Source: Raineyella sp964402325
GTDB lineage: Bacteria > Actinomycetota > Actinomycetes > Propionibacteriales > Propionibacteriaceae
Assembly: GCA_964402325.1 (NCBI GenBank)
Contig: CAYOBI010000003.1
Location: 19,788-83,787 of the forward strand
Direction of reading: 5' to 3'
Length of the DNA stretch: 64,000 bases
This document shows positions 1-6,871 of the stretch, piece by piece; position 1 is the first letter of the stretch, and every line of letters begins with the position of its first letter. A program made the position numbers and the translations under genes. A model generated the notes under the pieces. It ran no database searches. It was not told the origin of the DNA and was given only the letters and a program-made list of their open reading frames with translations.

Positions 1-95
1 CAGCAGGACGACCTCCACCCTGTGCCCTCCCTCGCTCGCGTTGCCCAGCGCCTGACCGGTCCCGGACCGCTCCGCCCACCCTACGGCCCGCCCCG

Positions 96-101
96 TAGAT
101 T
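96..101 (+). promoter_or_regulatory. Probable -10 element of leaderless truA
   Basis: TAGATT fits the actinobacterial -10 consensus TANNNT and ends 7 nt before the truA ATG. Transcription would therefore start at or next to the start codon. No Shine-Dalgarno sequence lies in the short interval, which supports a leaderless message. No clear -35 element is visible. Confidence 0.5.
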
Positions 102-108
102 GGGGGCC

Positions 109-1005
109 ATGTCCCCCGCGCCACGCCCCGACCCGTCCCTCAGCCGGTGGCGGCTCGACATCGCGTACGACGGCGCGGGGTTCAGCGGCTGGGCGGCTCA
201 GCCGGACCGGCGTACGGTCCAGGGCGAGCTCGAGCACCGGATCGGCCAGGTGTTGCGGCTGCCGGCCACCCCGACGCTCACGGTGGCGGGACGTACGGAT
301 GCCGGGGTGCACGCGCGCGGCCAGGTGGCGCACGTCGACCTGCCCGGCGCGGCGCCGGTCGCCACGCTGCAGCGACGCCTGCGCCGGGTGCTGCCGCCTG
401 ACGTCGTCGTCCGTGACGTACGACCGGCCCCGGCGGGGTTCGATGCCCGGTTCGGGGCCCGGTGGCGGCGCTACGTCTACCGGCTGGTGGACGAGGCGGG
501 GTTCGCCGACCCGCTGCTGCGTGGCCACGTGGCCCGGGTCCGCGGCACCCTCGACCTGGCCGCGATGCACGCGGCCGGGGCCGAACTGCTCGGTCTGCGC
601 GACTTCGCCGCTTTCTGCAAGCCGCGCGAGGGCGCCACCACGATCCGCACGTTGCTGGACTGCACCGCCGAGCGGCTCGCCGGGGGCCCCGGGGAGGGGA
701 CGGTGGAGATCACCGTACGGGCCGACGCGTTCTGCCACTCGATGGTGCGCTCGCTGGTCGGCGCGCTGGCGGCGGTCGGCACCGGGCAGCGTGACCTCGA
801 CTGGCTGCGCGACGTGCGCGACGCCACCGGCCGGCAGTCGTCGATCCAGGTGATGCCCGCCCACGGCCTCACCCTCGAGGAGGTCGGCTACCCGCCGGAC
901 GAGGAGCTCGCGGCCCGCGCCGAGGCCGCCCGGGCGGTACGGGTGCTGCCGGACACCTCGACATCCACGGCCACCACGGACGGAGACTGCTGCTGTGACC
1001 GATGA
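109..1005 (+). CDS. truA: tRNA pseudouridine synthase A (TruA)
   Basis: TruA converts uridines 38-40 of the tRNA anticodon arm to pseudouridine. The 298-residue product opens with WRLDIAYDGAGFSGWAAQP and carries VAGRTDAGVHARGQVAH, where the aspartate of GRTDAGVHA is the catalytic nucleophile. FCHSMVRSLVGAL near residue 210 is the conserved C-terminal motif. An upstream in-frame GTG at 22 would add 29 low-complexity residues. I prefer the ATG because conservation begins just after it and a TANNNT box sits 7 nt upstream. The 3' end overlaps the next gene by 11 nt, so the two are probably cotranscribed. In many actinobacteria truA follows rplQ on the same strand; here it lies on the opposite strand and converges on it. 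Confidence 0.95.
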   Translation: MSPAPRPDPSLSRWRLDIAYDGAGFSGWAAQPDRRTVQGELEHRIGQVLRLPATPTLTVAGRTDAGVHARGQVAHVDLPGAAPVATLQRRLRRVLPPDVVVRDVRPAPAGFDARFGARWRRYVYRLVDEAGFADPLLRGHVARVRGTLDLAAMHAAGAELLGLRDFAAFCKPREGATTIRTLLDCTAERLAGGPGEGTVEITVRADAFCHSMVRSLVGALAAVGTGQRDLDWLRDVRDATGRQSSIQVMPAHGLTLEEVGYPPDEELAARAEAARAVRVLPDTSTSTATTDGDCCCDR

Positions 1006-1606
1006 ACCACTCGCGCACTACTTCGCCACACCCGAGGGCGAGGAGAAGCGCCGGACGATCCACGTCGCCGTCCACGGCCGGGACCTGGAGTTGCTGACCG
1101 CGAACGGGGTGTTCTCCGGCAGCCGGCTGGATCCGGCCACCGCGGTGCTGCTCAGGGAAGTGCCGCCGCCCGGGCCGGAGGTCCGCCGGGTCGCCGACGT
1201 CGGCTGCGGCTACGGGCCGATCGCCCTCACCTTGGCCCTCGACTGCCCGTGGCTCACCGTGGATGCGGTGGACACGAACGAGCGCGCCCTTGCCCTCACC
1301 CGGGACAACGCGCTCGCCTCGGGGGTGGCGGACCGGGTACGGACGGCCACCCCGGAACAGGTGGACCCGACCGCGACGTACGACGAGATCTGGTCCAACC
1401 CGCCGATCAGGATCGGCAAGCCGGCGCTGCACGAGCTCCTGCTGACCTGGCTCGACAGGCTGGCGCCGGGCGGACGGGCGGTCCTGGTCGTCGGCAAGAA
1501 CCTCGGCGCCGACAGCTTGCAGCGCTGGCTCGGCGAACAGGGCTGGCCCACCGGACGGCTCGCCAGCGCGAAGGGCTTCCGGGTGCTGGAGGTACGCCGC
1601 GGCTGA
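995..1606 (+). CDS. RsmC-like class I SAM-dependent methyltransferase
   Basis: This 203-residue protein has the layout of the C-terminal catalytic half of RsmC-type 16S rRNA guanine-N2 methyltransferases. Motif I is DVGCGYGPIALTLAL (around residue 68), the acidic residue that binds the ribose is in VDAVDTNERAL, and the catalytic NPP motif is in WSNPPIRIGK. N-terminal residues such as ANGVFSGSRLDPATAVLL also fit this family. It starts with GTG inside the end of truA, so the two form an overlapping pair of RNA-modification genes. The exact target (16S G1207 or another small-subunit site) cannot be read from the sequence. Confidence 0.8.
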   Translation: MTDEPLAHYFATPEGEEKRRTIHVAVHGRDLELLTANGVFSGSRLDPATAVLLREVPPPGPEVRRVADVGCGYGPIALTLALDCPWLTVDAVDTNERALALTRDNALASGVADRVRTATPEQVDPTATYDEIWSNPPIRIGKPALHELLLTWLDRLAPGGRAVLVVGKNLGADSLQRWLGEQGWPTGRLASAKGFRVLEVRRG

Positions 1607-1626
1607 TCCCGGCCCGGAATGAGTCA

Positions 1627-1654
1627 TTGACCATCGTGGTCACGTCGGTAGGGT
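1627..1654 (+). promoter_or_regulatory. sodA promoter with overlapping palindrome
   Basis: TTGACC (1627-1632) and TAGGGT (1649-1654) are separated by 16 nt and form one of the best sigma-70-type promoters in the window. The perfect inverted repeat TGACCA-TCG-TGGTCA (1628-1642) overlaps the -35 hexamer and the spacer. That is where a repressor would act by occlusion. The expected start near 1661 leaves a leader of about 54 nt before sodA. Confidence 0.6.
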
Positions 1655-1714
1655 GAGAAGAGACTGTAACTCGCCATCGATCGGCGCGCTCGCGCCGCGT
1701 GAAGGAGTATCACC

Positions 1715-2311
1715 ATGACCTACCAGCTGCCCGATCTCCCGTACGACTACAACGCTCTGGCCCCGGCCATCGTCCCGGAGATCATGGAGCTGCACCACGA
1801 CAAGCACCACGCCACCTACGTCAAGGGCGCCAACACCGCCCTGGAGCAGCTGGCCGACGCGCGGGACAAGGGCAACTTCGGCGTCATCAACAAGCTGGAG
1901 AAGGACCTCGCCTTCAACCTGGGTGGTCACTTCAACCACTCCGTGTTCTGGACCAACATGGCCCCGGGCGGCTCCGAGCCGACCGGTGACGTCAAGACCG
2001 CGCTGGACACCACGTTCGGTGGCCTCGACTCCTTCAAGAAGGAGTTCTCCGCGGTGGCCCTCGGCATCCAGGGCTCCGGCTGGGCCGTCCTCGGCTACGA
2101 CGCCCTCTCCCAGGCCCTCCGCGTCTACCAGGTCTTCGACCACCAGGGCAACCTGCCCGTCGGCCAGACCCCGCTGCTGCTCCTCGACATGTGGGAGCAC
2201 GCCTTCTACCTGCAGTACAAGAACGTCAAGGCGGACTTCGTGAACGCCTGGTGGGACGTCGTGAACTGGGACAACGTGAACGAGCGCCTCACCAAGGCCA
2301 CCCAGGCCTGA
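1715..2311 (+). CDS. sodA: Superoxide dismutase, Fe/Mn family
   Basis: The enzyme dismutates superoxide to hydrogen peroxide and oxygen in the cytoplasm. The 198-residue sequence is a complete Fe/Mn-SOD: N-terminal helical hairpin (YQLPDLPYDYNAL), first metal histidine in ELHHDKHH (H27), second in GGHFNHSVFW, and the C-terminal ligands D and H in LLLDMWEHAFYLQY. IQGSGWAVLGYD surrounds the metal-tuning residue and closely resembles mycobacterial Fe-SOD. The related enzyme of propionibacteria is known to work with Fe or Mn, so metal choice is left open. The start is fixed by GAAGGAG 9 nt upstream. Its own promoter and a strong terminator make it monocistronic. Confidence 0.95.
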   Translation: MTYQLPDLPYDYNALAPAIVPEIMELHHDKHHATYVKGANTALEQLADARDKGNFGVINKLEKDLAFNLGGHFNHSVFWTNMAPGGSEPTGDVKTALDTTFGGLDSFKKEFSAVALGIQGSGWAVLGYDALSQALRVYQVFDHQGNLPVGQTPLLLLDMWEHAFYLQYKNVKADFVNAWWDVVNWDNVNERLTKATQA

Positions 2312-2332
2312 GCCTGCGTCCACGCGTCCGGG

Positions 2333-2367
2333 AGGGCGGGTTCCCCTGTTGTAGGGGGCCCGCCCTT
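2333..2367 (+). terminator. Terminator after sodA
   Basis: AGGGCGGG pairs perfectly with CCCGCCCT, and TTCCCC/GGGG extends the stem inside. The hairpin lies 22 nt after the sodA stop. It has no real T-run, as is common for actinobacterial terminators. Confidence 0.7.
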
Positions 2368-2407
2368 CGGCACGCCCCCAGGAGGACGCCCCGGAGGAAA
2401 CGCACAG

Positions 2408-2433
2408 GGCGTGGGAGGTGTCCCTCCCACGCC
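2408..2433 (-). terminator. Terminator after rplQ
   Basis: GGCGTGGGAGG and CCTCCCACGCC form an 11-bp stem with a short loop. On the minus strand it lies about 50 nt beyond the rplQ stop and is followed by a weakly T-rich stretch. With the sodA hairpin it separates the convergent sodA and rplQ transcripts. Confidence 0.65.
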
Positions 2434-2481
2434 CCGAGGCGATTGGTCGCGGCGACGCTGCCGCGCCCGGTCGGATCCGGC

Positions 2482-3236
2482 TCAGGCCTTCGCCTCGCCG
2501 GCAGCCTTGTCGGCGGCCGGGGTGGCGGCGGCGTCCAGGTCGGCCTGGGCGGCGTCGGCCTCGGTGACCTCGGCCTCGGCCTCGACGACCTCAGCCTCGA
2601 CGACCTCAGCCTCNNNNNNNNNNNNNNNNNNNNNNNNNNNNNNNNNNNNNNNNNNNNNNNNNNNNNNNNNNNNNNNNNNNNNNNNNNNNNNNNNNNNNNN
2701 NNNNNNNNNNNNNCCTCGGTGACCTCGGCCTCGGCCTCGACGACCTCAGCCTCGACGACCTCAGCCTCGACGACCTCAGCCTCGACGACCTCAGCCTCAG
2801 CGGCGCCGGCCACGGCGGCCTTGATCTCGTCGGCGGTCTCGGTGGTGGTGGCCGCCTCGGCCGACACCTTCGGGGCCACCTTCTCGGTGATGACCTCGAT
2901 CTTGGCCATCGGGGCGTTGTCGCCCTGACGGTTGCCGATCTTGGTGATGCGGGTGTACCCGCCGTCGCGACCCTCCATCGCCGGGGCGATCTCGGTGAAC
3001 AGCACGTGCACGACGCTCGGGTCGGTGATGGTCTTCAGCACCACGCGGCGGGCATTCAGGTCGCCGCGCTTGGCTTTGGTGATCATCTTCTCGGCCAGCG
3101 GACGGACCCGCTTGGCCTTGGCCTCGGTCGTCACGACGGCGCCGTGCTCGAACAGCTGGCTGGCCAGGTTGGCCAGGATGATCCGCTGGTGCGCGGCGCT
3201 GCCACCCAGACGGGGGCCCTTGGTGGGGGTAGGCAT
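2482..3236 (-). CDS. rplQ: 50S ribosomal protein L17 with acidic repeat tail (interrupted by an assembly gap)
   Basis: The first ~120 residues are a typical L17 (MPTPTKGPRLGGSAAHQR, then LFTEIAPAMEGRDGGYTRI). L17 lines the polypeptide exit region of the large subunit. A long Ala/Glu/Val tail follows, with repeats of E-A-E-V-V encoded by 15-bp units. A 100-N gap interrupts the tail and makes the frame appear to shift. However, 55 bp at 2559-2613 recur exactly at 2714-2768, and overlaying the two copies restores one frame of 199 codons ending KAAGEAKA-stop at 2482. E. coli L17 has 127 residues and actinobacterial ones are longer with acidic tails. The stop at 2289 implied by reading straight through the N run is an artefact. 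Start: ATG with GGAGAGA upstream. Confidence 0.92.
2559..2795. repeat. 15-bp tandem repeats in the rplQ tail, split by the gap
   Basis: The unit CTCGACGACCTCAGC occurs four times in a row at 2736-2795 and twice, plus a stub, at 2581-2613. On the coding strand each unit encodes a five-residue acidic block. The 55-bp segment carrying the repeats is duplicated exactly at both gap borders. The true copy number is therefore unknown, and four copies is the minimum consistent with the data. Confidence 0.9.
2614..2713. other. Assembly gap (100 N)
   Basis: Exactly 100 N, the conventional size for a gap of unknown length. Both flanks carry the same 55-bp sequence, so the real gap may be zero or negative. 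Confidence 0.98.
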
Positions 3237-3293
3237 TCTTGTCTCTCCAGTTCAATCAGAAGCGGTGCCCGGGACTCGTACGGAGCGGCGCGC

Positions 3294-4316
3294 TCAGTAC
3301 TGCTCGGTCTCCGCGAAGTCGGTGTCCTCGTCCTCGTCGTCGCTCCCGGCACCGGCGTAGGTGTAGGGGTCGAAGCCCGGGGCGCTGTCCTTGAGGGCCA
3401 GCCCCATCGTGGCCAGCTGCTGCTTGACCTCGTCGATGGACTTGGAGCCGAAGTTGCGGATGTCGAGCAGGTCCTGCTCGGAACGCGAGATGAGTTCACC
3501 CACGGTGTGGATGCCCTCGCGACGCAGGCAGTTGTAGGAACGCACGGACAGGTTGAGGTCCTCGACCGGCAGGGCCAGGTCGGTGGCGTACTGGTCGTCC
3601 ACCGGCGACGGGCCGATCTCGACACCCTCGGCCTCGACGTTCAGCTCCCGGAACAGCCCGAAGAGCTCGACGAGGGTACGGCCGGCGGAGGCGACCGCGT
3701 CCCGCGGGGTGATCGACTGCTTGGTCTCCACGTCGACGACCAGACGGTCGAAGTCCGTCCGCTGCTCGACACGGGTGGCCTCGACCTTGTAGCTGACCTT
3801 CAGCACCGGGGAGTAGATCGAGTCGACCGGGATGCGGCCGATCTCGTGCTCGGTCTCCTTGTTCTGGTCCGACGACACGTAGCCGCGGCCGCGCTCGACC
3901 ACGAACTCCATGTCGATGGCACCGTCACGGTTGAGCGTGGCGATGTGCAGGTCGGGGTTGTGCACCTCGACGCCGGCCGGCGGCTGGATGTCGGCGGCGG
4001 TGACCTCACCGGCGCCGGCCTTGCGCAGGTACATGACCACCGGCTCGTCCTCCTCCGAGGTGAGCACGAGGCCCTTCAGGTTGAGGATGATCTCGGTGAC
4101 GTCCTCGACGACACCCGGCAGGGTGGAGAACTCGTGCAGGTTGCCGTCGATCTTGATGCTGGTCAGGGCAGCACCGGGGATCGAGGACAGCAACGTACGA
4201 CGCAGCGAGTTGCCGAGGGTGTAACCGAAGCCGGGCTCGAGGGGCTCGATGACGAACCGCGAACGGTGCTCGTCGAGGACCTCTTCGCTCAGGGTCGGGC
4301 GCTGGGCGATCAGCAT
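3294..4316 (-). CDS. rpoA: DNA-directed RNA polymerase subunit alpha
   Basis: The 340-residue product has the N-terminal assembly domain (FVIEPLEPGFGYTLGNSLRRTLLSSIPGAA, then NLKGLVL) and the C-terminal DNA/activator-binding domain (LNLSVRSYNCLRREGIHTVGELI and NFGSKSIDEVKQQLA). It ends in an acidic tail. The alpha dimer starts assembly of RNA polymerase. The start is set by GGAAAGGAA upstream. The gene is separated from rpsD by 162 nt containing a strong hairpin, and is followed 57 nt later by rplQ. Confidence 0.98.
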   Translation of the reverse strand: MLIAQRPTLSEEVLDEHRSRFVIEPLEPGFGYTLGNSLRRTLLSSIPGAALTSIKIDGNLHEFSTLPGVVEDVTEIILNLKGLVLTSEEDEPVVMYLRKAGAGEVTAADIQPPAGVEVHNPDLHIATLNRDGAIDMEFVVERGRGYVSSDQNKETEHEIGRIPVDSIYSPVLKVSYKVEATRVEQRTDFDRLVVDVETKQSITPRDAVASAGRTLVELFGLFRELNVEAEGVEIGPSPVDDQYATDLALPVEDLNLSVRSYNCLRREGIHTVGELISRSEQDLLDIRNFGSKSIDEVKQQLATMGLALKDSAPGFDPYTYAGAGSDDEDEDTDFAETEQY

Positions 4317-4439
4317 GGTGTGTTCCTTTCCGCGTCCACCACTATTTGAAGACGCGATCCGAGTGGGGCGACGGCGAGGTGCCGTACGGTCCCGGGTGCG
4401 GGAGAGGCGCCCGGTCGGGTGCTCCCCCAGGGTGAACCC

Positions 4440-4471
4440 GGCAGGAGGGGCGGCGGACCGCCCCTCCTGCC
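4440..4471 (-). terminator. Strong hairpin between rpsD and rpoA
   Basis: GGCAGGAGGGGCGG pairs perfectly with CCGCCCCTCCTGCC around a 4-nt loop (14-bp stem). It lies 7 nt beyond the rpsD stop on the minus strand. No T-run follows (the next bases are GGGTTC), so it may be a partial terminator, an RNA-processing signal or a stability element that adjusts rpoA-rplQ relative to the upstream genes. Confidence 0.55.
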
Positions 4472-4478
4472 GTCGGGA

Positions 4479-5084
4479 TCACTTCGAGTAGAGCTCGACG
4501 ATCAGCTGCTCCTGCACGTCGACCGTGATCTGCTCACGGGTCGGCAGCTGGTGCACGAAGATCTTCATCTGGTTCGGGCGAGCCTCGAGCCACGCCGGCA
4601 CGGAGCGCTCGGAGTGGGTCTCGCGGGCGACCACGAACGGGTCGATGTTGAGCGACTTCTCCTTGACCTGGACGATGTCGTGGTCGGTGACGCGGTACGA
4701 CGGGATGTTGACCTTCTTGCCGTTCACCAGGAAGTGCCCGTGGTTGACGAGCTGACGGGCCTGGCGGCGGGTCGAGGCGAACCCGGCGCGGTACACGACG
4801 TTGTCGAGACGCGACTCGAGGATGCGCAGCAGGTTGTCACCGGTGCGGCCGGCCTGGCGGTTGGCCTCCTCGTAGTACCGGGAGAACTGCTTCTCCAGCA
4901 CGCCGTAGGCGAACCGCGCCTTCTGCTTCTCACGCAGCTGCAGCGAGTACTCGGAGTCCTTGGTGCGGCCGCGGCCGTGCACGCCCGGCGGGTAGGGGCG
5001 GCGCTCGAACGCCTTGTCGTTGCCGACGAGATCAGTCCCGAGACGACGGGACTTCTTGGTCATCGGGCCGGTGTAACGGGCCAT
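4479..5084 (-). CDS. rpsD: 30S ribosomal protein S4
   Basis: S4 is a primary 16S rRNA binder that nucleates the 30S body; in E. coli it also represses the alpha operon. The 201-residue product has the N-terminal region (MARYTGPMTKKSRRLGTDL, then RPYPPGVHGRGR) and the S4 RNA-binding domain (SRLDNVVYRAGFASTRRQAR). The N-terminal zinc cysteines of some S4 proteins are absent, so this is the zinc-free form. It lies 31 nt after rpsK. Confidence 0.98.
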   Translation of the reverse strand: MARYTGPMTKKSRRLGTDLVGNDKAFERRPYPPGVHGRGRTKDSEYSLQLREKQKARFAYGVLEKQFSRYYEEANRQAGRTGDNLLRILESRLDNVVYRAGFASTRRQARQLVNHGHFLVNGKKVNIPSYRVTDHDIVQVKEKSLNIDPFVVARETHSERSVPAWLEARPNQMKIFVHQLPTREQITVDVQEQLIVELYSK

Positions 5085-5115
5085 TCTTCTTCAGTCCTTT
5101 GCTAGTTCGTTCGGG

Positions 5116-5517
5116 TCAGACGCGGCGGCGCTTGGGCGGGCGGCAGCCGTTGTGCGGGACGGGAGTCACGTCGGAGATCGGGCCGATCTCCAGACCGATG
5201 GCGCCCAGCGAACGGATCGCGGTCTCACGACCGGAACCCGGACCCTTGACGAACACGTCGACGCGCTTCACGCCGTGCTCCATGGCACGACGACCGGCAG
5301 CCTCGGCTGCCATCTGAGCGGCGTACGGGGTGGACTTGCGGGAACCCTTGAAACCGACGGTGCCGGCGGACGCCCAGGCGAGCACCTGGCCGGTGGGATC
5401 GGTGATCGAGATGATCGTGTTGTTGAACGTGGACTTGATGTGGGCCTGGCCGGCGACCACATTCTTCTTTTCCTTGCGGCGCACCTTCTTGCCGGTGCTA
5501 CGGCCTGCAGTAGCCAT
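5116..5517 (-). CDS. rpsK: 30S ribosomal protein S11
   Basis: S11 forms part of the 30S platform near the mRNA exit channel. The 133-residue sequence has the basic N-terminus, AHIKSTFNNTIISITDPTG, and the C-terminal signature RSLGAIGLEIGPISDVTPVPHNGCRPPKRRRV. It lies between rpsM and rpsD in the usual alpha-operon order, 56 nt downstream of rpsM. Confidence 0.98.
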   Translation of the reverse strand: MATAGRSTGKKVRRKEKKNVVAGQAHIKSTFNNTIISITDPTGQVLAWASAGTVGFKGSRKSTPYAAQMAAEAAGRRAMEHGVKRVDVFVKGPGSGRETAIRSLGAIGLEIGPISDVTPVPHNGCRPPKRRRV

Positions 5518-5573
5518 GAGTGTGTTTCTGCTCCTCGAAGAGTCTGTCAGTCAGTGAGCGGGGGAAGTGAAGG

Positions 5574-5942
5574 TCACTTCTTCTTGCCGGCGACGGCCTT
5601 GCGCTTGCCCTTGCGCTGACGCGCATTGGTGCGGGTGCGCTGGCCACGGACCGGCAGACCGCTGCGGTGACGACGACCCTGGTAGGAGCCGATCTCGATC
5701 TTGCGGCGGATGTCGGCGGCGACCTCGCGGCGGAGGTCACCTTCGGTCTGGTAGTTGGCCTCGATGAAGTCACGCAGGACGACCAGGTCGTCCTCGGTGA
5801 GCTCGTGGACGCGCTTGTCACCCGAGATGCCGGTCGCGGCAAGGGTGGCGAGCGCGCGGGTGTGGCCGATGCCGTAGATGTAGGTGAGGGCGACCTCGAG
5901 GCGCTTCTCGCGCGGCAGGTCGACACCGATCAGGCGTGCCAT
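5574..5942 (-). CDS. rpsM: 30S ribosomal protein S13
   Basis: S13 contacts the P-site tRNA and the intersubunit bridge. The 122-residue product begins MARLIGVDLPREKRLEVALTYIYGIG and ends with the basic tail that reaches the decoding site. The frame stays open another 39 codons upstream, but those residues are not S13-like, and the chosen ATG has a good GGAAAGGAAC site upstream. A 358-nt interval separates it from rpmJ, which is unusual for this operon. Confidence 0.97.
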   Translation of the reverse strand: MARLIGVDLPREKRLEVALTYIYGIGHTRALATLAATGISGDKRVHELTEDDLVVLRDFIEANYQTEGDLRREVAADIRRKIEIGSYQGRRHRSGLPVRGQRTRTNARQRKGKRKAVAGKKK

Positions 5943-6300
5943 GTGGCGGGTTCCTTTCCCATGGACGGACGACGGAACGGGTCTCCCGACCCGCATGACC
6001 TCCGTGGTCCGCGAAGGTGTGTGGCGTGAAGCGTCCCTGTCCGCCTGATGCTGCTGCACGGCAGGGCCTCGGCCTTCGTCCGAGGGTGGATCCGGGACGT
6101 ACGCCCCGGGGTTGCATTCACACTGAGTTCCTGGCCCGTCACCGGACGGAGCCGGTGACGGTTATGCGGTTGTGTGTCCGGACCCTGGTGCGGGCCCGGG
6201 GAAGACCCCGGCTCGGAGGCCCGGAGGCCTACCGGCGGAGCGGTGACGCGAGACGCCGGGGCAGCCTCCCGGCGTGGAGCCGGGAGCCGGGCCGGGGCTG
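5943..6300 (-). other. 358-nt non-coding interval between rpmJ and rpsM
   Basis: I see no gene here on either strand. The clearest structure is a perfect 10-bp stem with a 6-nt loop, CCGTCACCGG-ACGGAG-CCGGTGACGG (6136-6161). It could be a terminator for infA-rpmJ or a leader structure for the rpsM operon. rpmJ-rpsM spacing is normally short, so this is a natural place for an internal promoter, but I cannot point to a convincing -35/-10 pair. Confidence 0.5.
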
Positions 6301-6414
6301 TCAGCCCTGGCGCTGCTTGTGGCGCGGGTTCTCGCAGATCACCATCACGCGACCGTGCCGGCGGATGACCTTGCACTTGTCGCAGATCTTCTTGACGCTC
6401 GGCTGAACCTTCAT
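6301..6414 (-). CDS. rpmJ: 50S ribosomal protein L36, zinc-binding form
   Basis: This short gene reads MKVQPSVKKICDKCKVIRRH, then GRVMVICENPRHKQRQG, 37 residues in all. The C-x2-C pair, a further Cys and the final His are the zinc ligands of the C+ form of L36. The position after infA and before rpsM is the standard order. The Shine-Dalgarno site (AGAAAGA) is only moderate. Confidence 0.96.
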   Translation of the reverse strand: MKVQPSVKKICDKCKVIRRHGRVMVICENPRHKQRQG

Positions 6415-6509
6415 CGATCGTCTTTCTGAATCGGCGCAGGGCGTGGCCCGTCAACGGACCGCGCCCGACTGTGGATGGGTGGTGTGAGTGGGCCGGGCCC
6501 ACCCGCGTG

Positions 6510-6731
6510 TCACTTGTGTCGGTAGACGATGCGTCCGCGGTTGAGGTCGTACGCGGAAACCTCGACGACGACACGGTCGCTCGGCAGGATACGGATGTAG
6601 TGCTGTCGCATCTTGCCGCTGATGGTGGCCAGCACCTTGTGGCCATTGGACAACTCGACCCGGAACATCGCGTTGGGCAGAGCCTCCACGACGGTGCCCT
6701 CGAGCTCGAGAACGCCTTCCTTCTTTGCCAT
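6510..6731 (-). CDS. infA: Translation initiation factor IF-1
   Basis: IF-1 blocks the A site of the 30S subunit during initiation. The 73-residue product is a single S1-like OB fold, MAKKEGVLELEGTVVEALPN to RGRIVYRHK, nearly invariant among actinobacteria. An in-frame ATG three codons upstream exists, but MAKK is the family start. A promoter lies about 75-105 nt upstream. In related genomes infA directly follows map; here map is about 15 kb away. Confidence 0.98.
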   Translation of the reverse strand: MAKKEGVLELEGTVVEALPNAMFRVELSNGHKVLATISGKMRQHYIRILPSDRVVVEVSAYDLNRGRIVYRHK

Positions 6732-6805
6732 GATCCTCACATCGTCAGTTCCGCCCCACCGACCGATGGGCGCGTTGGTGCACCGACACAGGTGACCAAG
6801 GAGTC

Positions 6806-6835
6806 ACTCTACCCGGCGCGACAAGGATTGCCCAA
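6806..6835 (-). promoter_or_regulatory. Candidate infA promoter
   Basis: On the minus strand TTGGGC (6830-6835) and TAGAGT (6806-6811) are spaced by 18 nt. The same TAGAGT hexamer appears upstream of secY. This would drive infA-rpmJ and possibly the alpha operon. Confidence 0.5.
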
Positions 6836-6871
6836 ATCCCGGTCCACCCCACCGGACGGCCGGCGACGGGC

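Noticed and set aside
2289..3236. Read-through of rplQ across the N run giving a 315-residue protein
   Set aside because: The frame after the gap is an artefact of the arbitrary 100-N length. The other frame gives a sensible acidic tail and stop at 2482.
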